Assembly: GCA_021324035.1 (NCBI GenBank)
Contig: JAJPJU010000268.1
Location: forward strand, 1 to 21,657
Source: Spartobacteria bacterium
GTDB taxonomy: Bacteria > Verrucomicrobiota > Verrucomicrobiia > Chthoniobacterales > UBA10450
DNA: 21,657 nucleotides
Reading direction: 5' to 3'
A program made the position numbers and the translations under genes. This document shows positions 1-8,244 of the stretch, one piece after another. The notes under the pieces are model-generated. The model did not search any database and was not told where the DNA came from. It saw nothing but the letters and a program-made list of their open reading frames with translations. Each line of letters starts with the position of its first letter. The stretch's first letter is position 1.

Positions 1-463
1 GCGCGACGCCGACCAACTGTTGTTGGCCGCCCGATAACTGGCGCGGAAACAAATCTTTCTTGGCTACAATCTGAAATTTATCCAGCACGTCGGCCACGAT
101 TGCCGATCGTTCCTGTTTGCCGACCTTTCGATACGACAAGGGGATCTCGAGATTCTCGTAAACCGTCAGATCGTCGAGCAGGTGATATTGTTGAAAAACG
201 AAACCGACGTGTTCGTTACGGAGCGCGGCCCGCTCCTTCGCTTTCAGATGATGAACGGCGGTATCGTTGAAAAAATATTCCCCTGTCCAGCCGTGGTCAT
301 GCATGCCGAGGATGTGAAGCAGGGTCGATTTGCCGGCGCCGGACGGCCCCATCACCGAAACGAACTCGCCTTCCTGGACTTCGATGTCGATGTCGCGGAG
401 AACGTAATAGAATTTTCCTTTCGCCAGGGGATAAGAGCGTTCGAGATTTTTAAGTCGAATCAT
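1..463 (-). CDS. ABC transporter ATP-binding protein, MacB/LolD type (partial, C-terminus beyond window)
   Basis: This is the nucleotide-binding subunit of an ABC exporter of the MacB/LolD class, acting on the cytoplasmic face of the inner membrane with an FtsX/MacB-type permease. About 154 N-terminal residues are visible. They contain a Walker A motif (GPSGAGKST, residues 39-47), a Q-loop in FVFQQY near residue 91, and the LSGGQQQ signature at 143-149. Walker B and the H-loop lie outside the window. The start ATG at 463 lies 6 bp after the stop of the upstream permease, so this is the last visible gene of the efflux operon. It is a second ATPase, distinct in sequence from the one at 5573-6313. 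After the signature it reads LVGVA where RVAIA is usual, a mild deviation. Family assignment is secure; the substrate is unknown. Confidence 0.93.
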   Translation of the reverse strand, partial: MIRLKNLERSYPLAKGKFYYVLRDIDIEVQEGEFVSVMGPSGAGKSTLLHILGMHDHGWTGEYFFNDTAVHHLKAKERAALRNEHVGFVFQQYHLLDDLTVYENLEIPLSYRKVGKQERSAIVADVLDKFQIVAKKDLFPRQLSGGQQQLVGVA

Positions 464-469
464 AAATAA

Positions 470-3058
470 CTACTCCGTCCGTAATGCCTGAATTGGGTTC
501 ACTTGAGTCGCGCGGCGTGCCGGCAACCAGGTTGCAATCAAAGCCGCGACCGTGAGAACCAGCGGCGCTGCGGTAAACGCGACTGGATCGAGCGCGCCCA
601 CTTCATAAAGAATTCCGCTCAAAAGTTTTCCCGTCGCCATCGCGAGCAAGAGTCCGATGCCGAGACCGGTCGCGACCATGACGATGCCTTCACCCATAAT
701 CATTCTCAGCACCGCTCCGGCTTGAGCGCCAAGCGCCATTCGAATTCCGATCTCCCGCGTCCGGCGTGCGACCGAATAAGCTTTCACTCCGTAAAGGCCG
801 ACCACGGCAAGACCAAGCGCCAGAAGACCGAAAATCGAAAATAAAGCTGCACCGGCGCGGACAAGCCAAAGATCGAGGTTCGAATCAAGATGTTGGGCAA
901 AGGTGCTTAACGACAAGATCGGAAGTGATGGATCGACCTCCCGGACGGTCCGGCGAATCAAATCTGCGGTGTTGGATTCGTTTTCGGGAGACAGCGAATG
1001 GAATCGAACGAAAAATGAAATGTCGCTTTGGAATCCACGGGCGAACGGCAAATAAATTCCACCGCCCGGTGTCTTTTCGAATAGCGCGTGACGCGTCGCC
1101 GGCACGATGCCGACTACTTCGATGGTCTCTTCCGGCTTTGAACTCTCGTTTACATCGGCGCTTCCTCCGGCGTGCGCAGTTCCGCCGCTGTCCGCTGACA
1201 CTGCATTGGTCGGGGCAAATTGAATGCGTTGTCCGAGTGCGTCAGCTTCCGGCCAAAGTTTTTTCGCCAGAGCTTCGTCGATGATCGCAACCTTCGGACC
1301 GGGCTGAGTCGCTTCCGCTTCGCTGAACGTGCGACCGCGCACAACCGGCAATCCAACGGTTGTAAAATAATCCGCTCCGACGCTGTTCCACGACGCCTCA
1401 AACGCAAGTCCATCGGCCGCGGTGGCCGGTTTGGCGTCCGGCGCGACATGCATGCCGGCGCGTTGCACTTTTCGGCTTTGCTCGAACATTCCAAACGGAA
1501 CGACTGCACAGATGGTCGCGTGTTCGACACCCGGAAGCGCCGCCAGTCTGTCGCTCAAGTTGCGATAAAGCTCCTGCGCGCGCGCCGGATCGTATCCGGC
1601 CAAACTGGCGTCGACTTCGAGAACGTAACTCGCACCCGGTCTTAATCCGGAGTCGGCCGAAGCAGCTTTGCCGGCACCGCGAATGAATAAGGCCGCCGCG
1701 GTGATGAGCGCCAAAGAGAATGCCATTTGCACAACCACCAGCGGGTGACGCGGCAGAAATCTCCAGCGACGCCGCACCACATCTTCGCCGGCGTGTTCTT
1801 TCAAATCAGCGACCAACGCGCTACGCGAGAGTTTCAAGGCCGGTCCGAGCGCAAACATCAGGGTGGCCAGTAGACAAAATCCGAACGTCGCCATCAAAAT
1901 TGCCGGGTTCGGTCCAGCCAACCAAACAATATCGAGCGGCATCAGCTTTCGCATCGAGGCCACCAGCAAATCAGATGACCAGAGGCCGAGAATGAGCCCG
2001 GCCACGCCTCCGAGTAAGGCCAGGGCAAAACCTTCGGTCAGAAGTTCGCGAACGATCCGCCAGCGGCTCGCACCCAAGGCGAGACGCACTGCCATTTCTT
2101 TTCGCCGTGCGGTGCCGCGCGCGAGGAGCATATTCGCGAGGTTCAGACAAGCGACCAGCAGGACCACCACCGCCATTCCGAGCAGAAGCGGCGCGATTGC
2201 TTTCAATCCGCCTTCGGCCCGGGGATTATTGCTTACCGAATTCCGCGCCACCGGTGCTGTGATGAACGTCTGATCTTTTTGTTCGACCGGATAAGCTTTT
2301 TCCAAATTCGCAGCCAGCCCTTCGAGAGCGGGTTTTGCGGCGACTGGCGTCACGCCGGGTTTAAGCCGACCCATGATCCGCAACTGCGTGCCTTTTCGAT
2401 CGGCGATCGTCGTTTTATCATCCGCCCCGAAATCGTTGGCGACCTGATCGTAGACACTCATCGGCAACCAAACTTCCGGAGACAGAATTTGCATCGTGCC
2501 GACAAATCCTTTCGGCGCGATTCCGATCACGGTGAAAGAGTGGCCGTTCACCAGTATCTGCGACCCGAGAACGCCGGGATCGAGATTTTGCTTTTGCCAA
2601 TAGCTGTAGCTCACAATCGCCACCGACGCGTTGTGGCCAGGCGTTTCTTCTTCCGGCAAAAAGGCGCGCCCTCTCGCCAATTGAACGCCGAGCACCGAGA
2701 AATAGTTGGAGCTGACAACTGCGCTAAACGCGCGCCGAGTGTCCCCTTTCTGGCCGATCCCAACGAACGCAAGATTGAAAGCCATCACGTCGCTGAACAC
2801 CGTGTTCTGATCGCGAATGTCGAGATAAGTTGGATAGGAAAACCCGCGAAACTTTTTCGGATCTTTTATGTCCTGGGAAAAAAGCTGCACCATTTCATTC
2901 GCCTTGGAGTAAGCCGGCGGGGCAAAGAAAAGCGTGTTCACAAGGCTGAACACCGCGGTGTTCACGCCGATTCCGAGTGCAAGCACCGTCGCGGCTGCAA
3001 TTGTAAATGCGGGCGCCTTCAACAGCTGCCGAAGAGCAAATTTAAAATCGCGGATCAT
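470..3058 (-). CDS. MacB-like duplicated ABC permease (ADOP family), second copy
   Basis: An 862-aa inner-membrane permease with the duplicated MacB architecture known as ADOP: a MacB periplasmic core plus FtsX domain, present twice. The N-terminus (IRDFKFALRQLLKAPAFT) followed by a first membrane segment and AVFSLVN is typical. A cluster of membrane segments lies around residues 290-460 and another in the last 130 residues, with the conserved RTREIGIRMALGA stretch before the last ones. The second periplasmic part carries an unusual Ser/Gly/Ala-rich insertion (about residues 640-665, around SADSGGTAHAGGSADV) that the sister permease lacks. ATG at 3058 lies 2 bp after the upstream permease's stop, indicating translational coupling. 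The protein probably pairs with one of the two ATPases to drive export or lipoprotein/peptide extrusion. The substrate cannot be read from sequence. Confidence 0.93.
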   Translation of the reverse strand: MIRDFKFALRQLLKAPAFTIAAATVLALGIGVNTAVFSLVNTLFFAPPAYSKANEMVQLFSQDIKDPKKFRGFSYPTYLDIRDQNTVFSDVMAFNLAFVGIGQKGDTRRAFSAVVSSNYFSVLGVQLARGRAFLPEEETPGHNASVAIVSYSYWQKQNLDPGVLGSQILVNGHSFTVIGIAPKGFVGTMQILSPEVWLPMSVYDQVANDFGADDKTTIADRKGTQLRIMGRLKPGVTPVAAKPALEGLAANLEKAYPVEQKDQTFITAPVARNSVSNNPRAEGGLKAIAPLLLGMAVVVLLVACLNLANMLLARGTARRKEMAVRLALGASRWRIVRELLTEGFALALLGGVAGLILGLWSSDLLVASMRKLMPLDIVWLAGPNPAILMATFGFCLLATLMFALGPALKLSRSALVADLKEHAGEDVVRRRWRFLPRHPLVVVQMAFSLALITAAALFIRGAGKAASADSGLRPGASYVLEVDASLAGYDPARAQELYRNLSDRLAALPGVEHATICAVVPFGMFEQSRKVQRAGMHVAPDAKPATAADGLAFEASWNSVGADYFTTVGLPVVRGRTFSEAEATQPGPKVAIIDEALAKKLWPEADALGQRIQFAPTNAVSADSGGTAHAGGSADVNESSKPEETIEVVGIVPATRHALFEKTPGGGIYLPFARGFQSDISFFVRFHSLSPENESNTADLIRRTVREVDPSLPILSLSTFAQHLDSNLDLWLVRAGAALFSIFGLLALGLAVVGLYGVKAYSVARRTREIGIRMALGAQAGAVLRMIMGEGIVMVATGLGIGLLLAMATGKLLSGILYEVGALDPVAFTAAPLVLTVAALIATWLPARRATQVNPIQALRTE

Positions 3059-3060
3059 AT

Positions 3061-5541
3061 TTATGCGTTGTGGCTAAGCGCGATCATTGGATCGGCGCGG
3101 GTTGCGCGAAGGGCGGGAACGTAACTGGCGAGTAATGCGACCGCGGCGAGGGCGAAGGTCACGATAACAAAGGTTGCGGCGTCGAATGCTCCGACGGTGT
3201 AGAGAAACGCCGAAAGCGTCCGCGTCGAAAAGAAAGCCAGGATCAAACCAATCACAGTGCCGATTCCAACCAGTTTTGCCGCGTGACCGACGACCAGACG
3301 CACCACGTCGCCACGTTGCGCACCGAGCGCCATTCGCACGCCGATTTCATGCGTGCGTTGCACGACCAGATACGAAATCACTCCGTAAATCCCGACGCTC
3401 GCTAGCAGTAGTGCGATTCCGGCAAACGCGCCCAGCAACACCATCGACATTCTTCGTGGAGCGACCGAATCGGCGGTGACATTCTCCAGGGTTCGGACAT
3501 TCGCAATCGGCTGGTCGGGATCGATCGATTGGATTTCGCGACGAACGGCGGACGTGAGCGTGCGCGGATCCTGCGCGCTCCGGACGGTGAGGATCATGCT
3601 GCTTTCCGCGCGCTGGTTACTCGACACATAATATTCGGGCGCAGGATCGACATCCAAACCGCGGTGACGAATGCTGCGAACGATTCCAATAACGGTCAGC
3701 CATTTCGGATTCGGTTTGCGCGGGTCGCTGAAGGTGATTCGCTTTCCAAGCGCGTCTTCATTCGGCCAATACTTTTTCGCGAGCGCGTCATTAATAATCA
3801 CCACACCCGGCGCATCGAGATTGTCGGTATCCGTGAAAAATCGGCCGCGCAGGAGCGGAGTTTTTAGCACTTTGAAATAATCCGGCGATACGGTGCGAAG
3901 TTCCTCGTCGGGAGTTGGCTCTTTTTGTCCAACCGGACGGCCTTCAATCGCGAAGGACGAGTCGGTGTTCGAACCACTCAACGGCAAAACGATCGTAAGC
4001 GCCGCGGCCTCTACCCCAGGCAATTGCCGAACGCGACGCAGTGCCTCATTCCAAAAATTGATCATGGCCGCGCCGTGGTTGTAATCGGCGGCGCCGAACT
4101 GCGGATATTTCGTCTCTGAAAGATTTATCTCTGCGGTCAGCACGTTCCGGCGATCAAAACCGGGATCGATATTTTGAACCCGCGCGTAACTTTTGAGGAG
4201 AAGTCCTGCGCCAACCAGCAACACCAGGGCGAGGGCGATTTCGGCCACGACCAGTGAATTGCGGACCTGATTGGTGCGCGTGCCGGCCGTCGCTGAACGC
4301 CCACCTTCCTTGAGTGATTCGGTCAGCTCCGGTTTGGCGGTCGCCAAAGCTGGAATCAATCCGAACAAAATTCCGGTCCCAATCGCCACAGCCGCCGTCA
4401 CGGCCATGACGGCAACATCGACGTTTACTTCGGCCAGACGCGGAATGGTGCGTGCGCCGATTTGTTTGAGCAGTTCGAGTCCCCAAACCGAGAGGAACGA
4501 TCCTACTGCAGCGCCGGCCAGCGCGAGCAGCACACTTTCGCTCAACATTTGCCGGAGCAACCGCCAGCGCCCCGCGCCAAGAGCGACTCGAATTGCCATC
4601 TCCCGTTCGCGCGCGCTCGCGCGAGCCAGCAACATCGTCGCGAGATTCGCGCAAGCGATCAGCAAAACAAAAACAACAGCGCCGAACAGAATCGCCAGGC
4701 CTGTTCGCATTCCTCCGACAACCTGATCCTGCAACCCATAAATTTTCGCCCCAAAACCACCGCCGCCGTAATTGTCTTTGTAGGTCTGGACCCAGTGCGA
4801 AATGATGGTGTCCAGCTCGGCCTGCGCCTGGGCCAGCGAAACACCCGGGCGCAAACGCGTAATCAGTCCATAACTGCGGCTGCCACGCTGCTCGAGCTCG
4901 TTTTTGGTAAAGGCGACTGGTTTCCAAATGTCGACGCGCTCAGCAAACGTATTTCCCTGAATGCCGAACAACGGGATCGGGAATTCGAAACTCGCCGGCA
5001 TGATACCAACCACTGTGAATCGGCGATCATTCAACAACAGCGTCTTGCCGATCAGCATCGGATCGGAATTGAAACGTCGTTTCCAAAGGCGTTCGCTGAT
5101 GACAATCACATCGTCGTGGCCTTCGCCTTGTTCTTCGCGGGCGAAAACCCGGCCTTTAATCGGCTCAACTCCGAGAAGCGGAAACAACGACGGAGTAACG
5201 ACTGCGCCGGAAAGCCGCTCCGGCACATCGCCGCCACCGACGTTGAATGTTTGATAGTTAAACGCCGCGAGGCCGGTTCCGCTCTGGAATTCCTTTTCGA
5301 GGTCCAGGTATTCGGACGGCGAACACGGAATGCGCTCCAGCCCCTGAGTTGCGAATTGTTCCCAGATTAAGGCGATTCGGGACGGTCCTTGATACGGCAG
5401 AGGCCGGACCAGCAGCGCATTGATCAGGCTGAAGACGGCGCTATTCGCGCCGATCGCCAACGCCAGCGTTGCTATCGCGATTGCCGTGAAGCCGGGGCTT
5501 TTGGCCAAACCCCGCAGCGCGACTCTAATTTCGCTCAGCAT
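3061..5541 (-). CDS. MacB-like duplicated ABC permease (ADOP family), first copy
   Basis: An 826-aa inner-membrane permease with two MacB-core/FtsX halves. Eight membrane segments can be picked out: about residues 18-39, 275-302, 332-358, 373-398, 427-448, 695-723, 747-772 and 790-810, giving four per half with a large periplasmic domain in each. Family-typical motifs include the N-terminal RGLAKSPGFT, ANLATMLLARA followed by REREMAIRVALGA in the first half, and RTHEIGVRMALGA in the second. It is the same family as the next gene (470-3058) and probably arose by gene duplication, although the two are well diverged. It starts 31 bp after the ATPase stop and ends 2 bp before the next permease. 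The likely role is the membrane part of a mechanotransmission-type exporter; the substrate is unknown. Confidence 0.94.
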   Translation of the reverse strand: MLSEIRVALRGLAKSPGFTAIAIATLALAIGANSAVFSLINALLVRPLPYQGPSRIALIWEQFATQGLERIPCSPSEYLDLEKEFQSGTGLAAFNYQTFNVGGGDVPERLSGAVVTPSLFPLLGVEPIKGRVFAREEQGEGHDDVIVISERLWKRRFNSDPMLIGKTLLLNDRRFTVVGIMPASFEFPIPLFGIQGNTFAERVDIWKPVAFTKNELEQRGSRSYGLITRLRPGVSLAQAQAELDTIISHWVQTYKDNYGGGGFGAKIYGLQDQVVGGMRTGLAILFGAVVFVLLIACANLATMLLARASAREREMAIRVALGAGRWRLLRQMLSESVLLALAGAAVGSFLSVWGLELLKQIGARTIPRLAEVNVDVAVMAVTAAVAIGTGILFGLIPALATAKPELTESLKEGGRSATAGTRTNQVRNSLVVAEIALALVLLVGAGLLLKSYARVQNIDPGFDRRNVLTAEINLSETKYPQFGAADYNHGAAMINFWNEALRRVRQLPGVEAAALTIVLPLSGSNTDSSFAIEGRPVGQKEPTPDEELRTVSPDYFKVLKTPLLRGRFFTDTDNLDAPGVVIINDALAKKYWPNEDALGKRITFSDPRKPNPKWLTVIGIVRSIRHRGLDVDPAPEYYVSSNQRAESSMILTVRSAQDPRTLTSAVRREIQSIDPDQPIANVRTLENVTADSVAPRRMSMVLLGAFAGIALLLASVGIYGVISYLVVQRTHEIGVRMALGAQRGDVVRLVVGHAAKLVGIGTVIGLILAFFSTRTLSAFLYTVGAFDAATFVIVTFALAAVALLASYVPALRATRADPMIALSHNA

Positions 5542-5572
5542 AATCGCTGGTTGTCGTCGATTCTACATTTCG

Positions 5573-6313
5573 TTAGGCCGCGACCCGGCTGTCTTCGACC
5601 ACTCGACCGTCGAACAAGTGAACGGTGCGATCGGCGTGCTGCGCGAACCGCTCGTCGTGAGTGACCATGCAAATGGTCGCGCCGCCGGCATGCAGTTCCT
5701 TGAGCAGGTTCATCACCGCTTCACCGTTTCTCGAATCGAGGTTTCCGGTCGGCTCGTCCGCGAGGAGGATCGCCGGCTTGCCGGCCAACGCGCGCGCTAC
5801 CGCAACGCGTTGTTGCTGGCCGCCCGAGAGCTGACTTGGCAAATGTTTCGCGCGATGCGCCATGCCGACGCGGTCCAGTGCCTGGGTGACCAAACCTTTT
5901 CGGTCGCCTGCGCTCATTCCACGATAGGTCAGCGGGAGCTCGACGTTTTCATAAACTGTCAGGTCGCCGATCAAATTGAAGCTTTGAAAAATGAATCCGA
6001 TCTCGCGATTCCGAATTCGGGCCCGGTCCGCGAAAGAAAGATTCGCGACCTCGTGTCCTTTCAGCGCGTAACTTCCGTCCGACGGAGTGTCGAGCAGGCC
6101 GAGGATCGACAATAGCGTCGATTTGCCGCAGCCTGACGGTCCTGCAATCGAAATGTATTCGCCGTCGCGAATATCGAGATGAATGCCGGAGAGCGCGTGC
6201 GTCTCCACCTCATCGGTGAGAAACACTTTGGTGACCGAGTCGAGCCGGATCAACGGGGTCGTGCCGTTTCCACCGGAAGTTGATTTTTGAGGATTAACTT
6301 GGGTTGATGTCAT
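5573..6313 (-). CDS. ABC transporter ATP-binding protein, MacB/LolD type
   Basis: A complete 246-aa ATPase of the MacB/LolD class. Visible motifs are Walker A GPSGCGKST (58-66), Q-loop FIFQSFN (Q110), signature LSGGQQQ (162-168), Walker B ILLADEPTG (D186, E187) and H-loop VTHD (H219). The length is usual for a stand-alone subunit. The first 20 residues (STQVNPQKSTSGGNGTTP) are a low-complexity extension before the fold starts at LIRLDSVTKVF, so the true start could lie slightly downstream, but no other ATG is available before the domain. It sits between the adaptor gene and the first permease in the efflux operon and should energise one or both permeases. Confidence 0.96.
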   Translation of the reverse strand: MTSTQVNPQKSTSGGNGTTPLIRLDSVTKVFLTDEVETHALSGIHLDIRDGEYISIAGPSGCGKSTLLSILGLLDTPSDGSYALKGHEVANLSFADRARIRNREIGFIFQSFNLIGDLTVYENVELPLTYRGMSAGDRKGLVTQALDRVGMAHRAKHLPSQLSGGQQQRVAVARALAGKPAILLADEPTGNLDSRNGEAVMNLLKELHAGGATICMVTHDERFAQHADRTVHLFDGRVVEDSRVAA

Positions 6314-6343
6314 GGTTGGATTTCTGATTTCGGATTACTGAAA

Positions 6344-7675
6344 TTAGTTGAGGCGAATTCGTTCGTGGGAATCCCACGCGCTGGTGTCGGAAAGAATCAC
6401 CTGGTCGCCGGGATTCAGCCCGCTGAGAATTTCGATCGTGTTCACCGAGCTTTTGCCCAGTTTCACCGGAGTGCGCACCGCATCGTTGCTGCCGGCCACG
6501 AGTTTGAACATGCCGACGGTGTTGTTTTCCTGACCAAACGCCGGCCGTCCGACAAATACGACATTGTCGAGACGCTCGAGCTCGATCGTTCCATCGACGC
6601 TCAAATCCGGACGCGCGCCTTTTGGCAATTCTTCGTCGAACGCGACGTCAACAGTGACGGTTCCCTGCTCTACCGCGGGATCGACCCGCTTGACGTGGCC
6701 TTTAACGACGCCGTTGCGCGTATCAATAGTCGCCTGTTGTCCCGGCTGAATATCCTTGGCCTGGGTCTCCGCGATTTTTACCTGCGCTTTAAGTTTCGAT
6801 GGATCGGCGACCCGCGCGAGATTATCGCCCGGCTTCAAACGCTGACCGACCTGCACCGGCAACGCTTGCAGCACGCCGGACATTCCCGCTTTCACGTGCA
6901 ACCCCTCCACCTGATCGAGTTTCAATTTGGCCAGCTGGTTTGCCTGATCGACCGCGGCCTGTTTGGAAGCGAGCTGCGGCTCAATCGAATCGCGTTCAAA
7001 CGCGAGCCGTTTCGCTTCGATATCGTCGGTCTTCTGCAATTCCTCTTCCTTAATTTTCGACGTCTTGTAAACGAGGTCCGCAACCAGGCCGTTCTTCGCC
7101 AACTGATCGTTGGTTTGCCTCTCCATCTTTGCCTGCTCGTAAGCTGAATGTGCCGACGTGGCTTTCGATTCCTGATCGAGTAATTCGCGCTGCAAACTCG
7201 CCTTTTCGGTCGCGAGCTCCGCTTCGGCGCCTTTCGCCTTCGACTGCGCCTCTTGGGCGCTCTGTTCCAATTCCGGACTAGTCAACTCCAGTATAACGTC
7301 ACCGGGTTCCACTTTTGTTCCCGGCCAGATCAAAATTTTCTCGACGCTGGCTTCGGTGGTCGCCGGGATCCAACGAAATTCTTCCGGAACCAGTGTGCCG
7401 AGGCCGCGCACCTGACGCACCATCGGTCCGCGTTTCACGGTATCGATCCAAACACTGGAACGATCCACGCTCGGCGCCGCCGGTTTCAACCGGGACAATC
7501 CGAACGTGGCCAAAATCAAACCAATTGCGCTCGCACCAATAATCAGAATGCGGCGCTTGCGCTTCTGCGCCGCTATGCCTTTTCGCGGAACGTCCATCGA
7601 AGAGAGGCTTGAGGTAAATCCGCTCGGCCTCACAATCGTATGATCTTGCTCTGGTTGGGGCTGTGGGGTGGTCAC
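6344..7675 (-). CDS. HlyD/MacA-family periplasmic adaptor (efflux RND/ABC membrane fusion protein)
   Basis: A 443-aa membrane fusion protein that would link the inner-membrane ABC permeases to an outer-membrane channel. It has a cytoplasmic N-terminal tail of about 40 residues, one membrane segment (about 42-61, ILIIGASAIGLILATFGL), and a first lipoyl-like half (IWPGTKVEPGDVILEL). A long alpha-helical coiled coil follows (about 130-245, rich in Ala/Glu/Lys/Gln), then the second lipoyl half (VKAGMSGVLQALPVQVGQRLKPGD) and beta-barrel/membrane-proximal domains. GTG at 7675 is taken as the start; it is 7 bp after the stop of the small membrane protein gene, consistent with one operon. There is no outer-membrane TolC-like gene nearby, so the partner channel must be encoded elsewhere or beyond the left edge. 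Confidence 0.94.
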   Translation of the reverse strand: MTTPQPQPEQDHTIVRPSGFTSSLSSMDVPRKGIAAQKRKRRILIIGASAIGLILATFGLSRLKPAAPSVDRSSVWIDTVKRGPMVRQVRGLGTLVPEEFRWIPATTEASVEKILIWPGTKVEPGDVILELTSPELEQSAQEAQSKAKGAEAELATEKASLQRELLDQESKATSAHSAYEQAKMERQTNDQLAKNGLVADLVYKTSKIKEEELQKTDDIEAKRLAFERDSIEPQLASKQAAVDQANQLAKLKLDQVEGLHVKAGMSGVLQALPVQVGQRLKPGDNLARVADPSKLKAQVKIAETQAKDIQPGQQATIDTRNGVVKGHVKRVDPAVEQGTVTVDVAFDEELPKGARPDLSVDGTIELERLDNVVFVGRPAFGQENNTVGMFKLVAGSNDAVRTPVKLGKSSVNTIEILSGLNPGDQVILSDTSAWDSHERIRLN

Positions 7676-7682
7676 GGCTCGA

Positions 7683-7958
7683 TTAAAACAGCGGCAACGT
7701 CCGGACCAGATGGATCATCTCCGTCGCGCTCGCCGCGATCGGAATCAGAGCCGAGGCAATCAGCGCGATAAAGATCGCGGCATTGCTCAGAAAATCCTTG
7801 TTGTCTTCGATGTCGAAGTAATCGCGGCTAATGTCGCGAAACGAATTCGACAGCGTAGTGCAACGGCCCGTCAAATTCTCCAGGTTCGAAGCCTGGTAGT
7901 TGTACTCTACGAACGGGAACTTCCTCGCGTTCTTGCTGGTATTGGTGGTTGGTTTCAT
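7683..7958 (-). CDS. Small single-pass membrane protein, unnamed family (91 aa), first gene of efflux operon
   Basis: Function not recognised. The 91-aa product has a polar N-terminal half and one hydrophobic segment near the C-terminus (NAAIFIALIASALIPIAASA), followed by a short tail EMIHLVRTLPLF. ATG at 7958 is chosen because GAAAGGGAAAG lies just upstream as a good ribosome binding site; a GTG 21 bp further upstream would overlap that site. The gene lies 7 bp before the adaptor gene, directly downstream of the sigma-54-type promoter at 8043-8058, so it is probably co-expressed with the efflux system and may be an accessory or regulatory subunit. It shares the pattern SNxxx[DE][IL]SRDY and PI-x8-Hhh-R (h = hydrophobic) with the 80-aa protein at 17214-17456, which suggests a family. 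Confidence 0.8.
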   Translation of the reverse strand: MKPTTNTSKNARKFPFVEYNYQASNLENLTGRCTTLSNSFRDISRDYFDIEDNKDFLSNAAIFIALIASALIPIAASATEMIHLVRTLPLF

Positions 7959-8042
7959 AATTTCTTTCCCTTTCGTCACTAATGAGAAGCACTGAGACCG
8001 CTCACTGGATTCAAAAGTTTTTTCATGTGTGACAATCTCTAT

Positions 8043-8058
8043 TGCAACGTCCGTGCCA
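8043..8058 (-). promoter_or_regulatory. Sigma-54 (RpoN) promoter, -24/-12, for the efflux operon
   Basis: On the minus strand the sequence reads TGGCACGGACGTTGCA, which matches the sigma-54 consensus TGGCACG-N4-TTGCW with exact GG-N10-GC spacing (GG at 8057-8056, GC at 8045-8044). The expected transcript start is near 8032, leaving a leader of about 75 nt before ATG 7958. The genes immediately upstream encode an NtrC-family sigma-54 activator and its kinase, which supports a functional promoter. Confidence 0.85.
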
Positions 8059-8075
8059 CGCCTAAAAACAAAGTC

Positions 8076-8102
8076 CTAAGTCGTTGATGTTAAGCGACTA
8101 AG
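8076..8102. promoter_or_regulatory. Imperfect inverted repeat, candidate activator-binding site (UAS) of the sigma-54 promoter
   Basis: CTAAGTCG at 8076-8083 and CGACTAAG at 8095-8102 form 8-bp arms with one mismatch around an 11-bp spacer. The centre is about 57 bp upstream of the predicted start of the sigma-54 promoter at 8043-8058. NtrC-type activators usually bind such dyads somewhat further upstream, so the spacing is short but workable. The same octamers recur at 16459-16469, upstream of the second sigma-54-type promoter. Confidence 0.45.
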
Positions 8103-8155
8103 AGTTGGCACCGATTTCTTGAGAAACCTCCGAGTGCTCCACTCATGGGACACGG

Positions 8156-8175
8156 CCGTCCCGATTTCGGGACGG
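8156..8175. repeat. Perfect 9-bp inverted repeat (hairpin) downstream of the sensor kinase gene
   Basis: CCGTCCCGA (8156-8164) and TCGGGACGG (8167-8175) pair perfectly around a 2-nt loop. The element lies about 70 bp past the kinase stop and upstream of the efflux promoter. It may end or stabilise the kinase transcript, but on the minus strand the T-run precedes the stem rather than follows it, so it is not a standard intrinsic terminator. It could also be a dispersed repeat. Confidence 0.55.
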
Positions 8176-8180
8176 AAAAA

Positions 8181-8244
8181 GTGATGAGTTACGAGAATCA
8201 ACCATCAACTCTTTTCTCGTCACCCATCACTCGTCACTCATCAC
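8181..8244. repeat. Long-loop inverted repeat next to the sensor kinase stop
   Basis: The 15-nt arm at 8181-8195 (GTGATGAGTTACGAG) is the reverse complement of the arm at 8230-8244 (CTCGTCACTCATCAC) except for one position. A further partial direct copy of the right arm (CGTCACCCATCACTCG) lies at 8218-8233. The right arm abuts the kinase stop codon at 8245. It resembles short dispersed intergenic repeats rather than an operator. Confidence 0.6.

Noticed and set aside
4462..5370. 302-aa plus-strand open frame (and the 281-aa one at 2279-3124)
   Set aside because: Both are antisense to the well-supported MacB-like permeases and have shadow-type Arg/Gln/His-rich composition without domains.
8106..8122. 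Plus-strand sigma-54-like sequence TGGCACCGATTTCTTG
   Set aside because: The -24 part matches, but the -12 GC is missing at the required N10 spacing, and no plus-strand gene follows.
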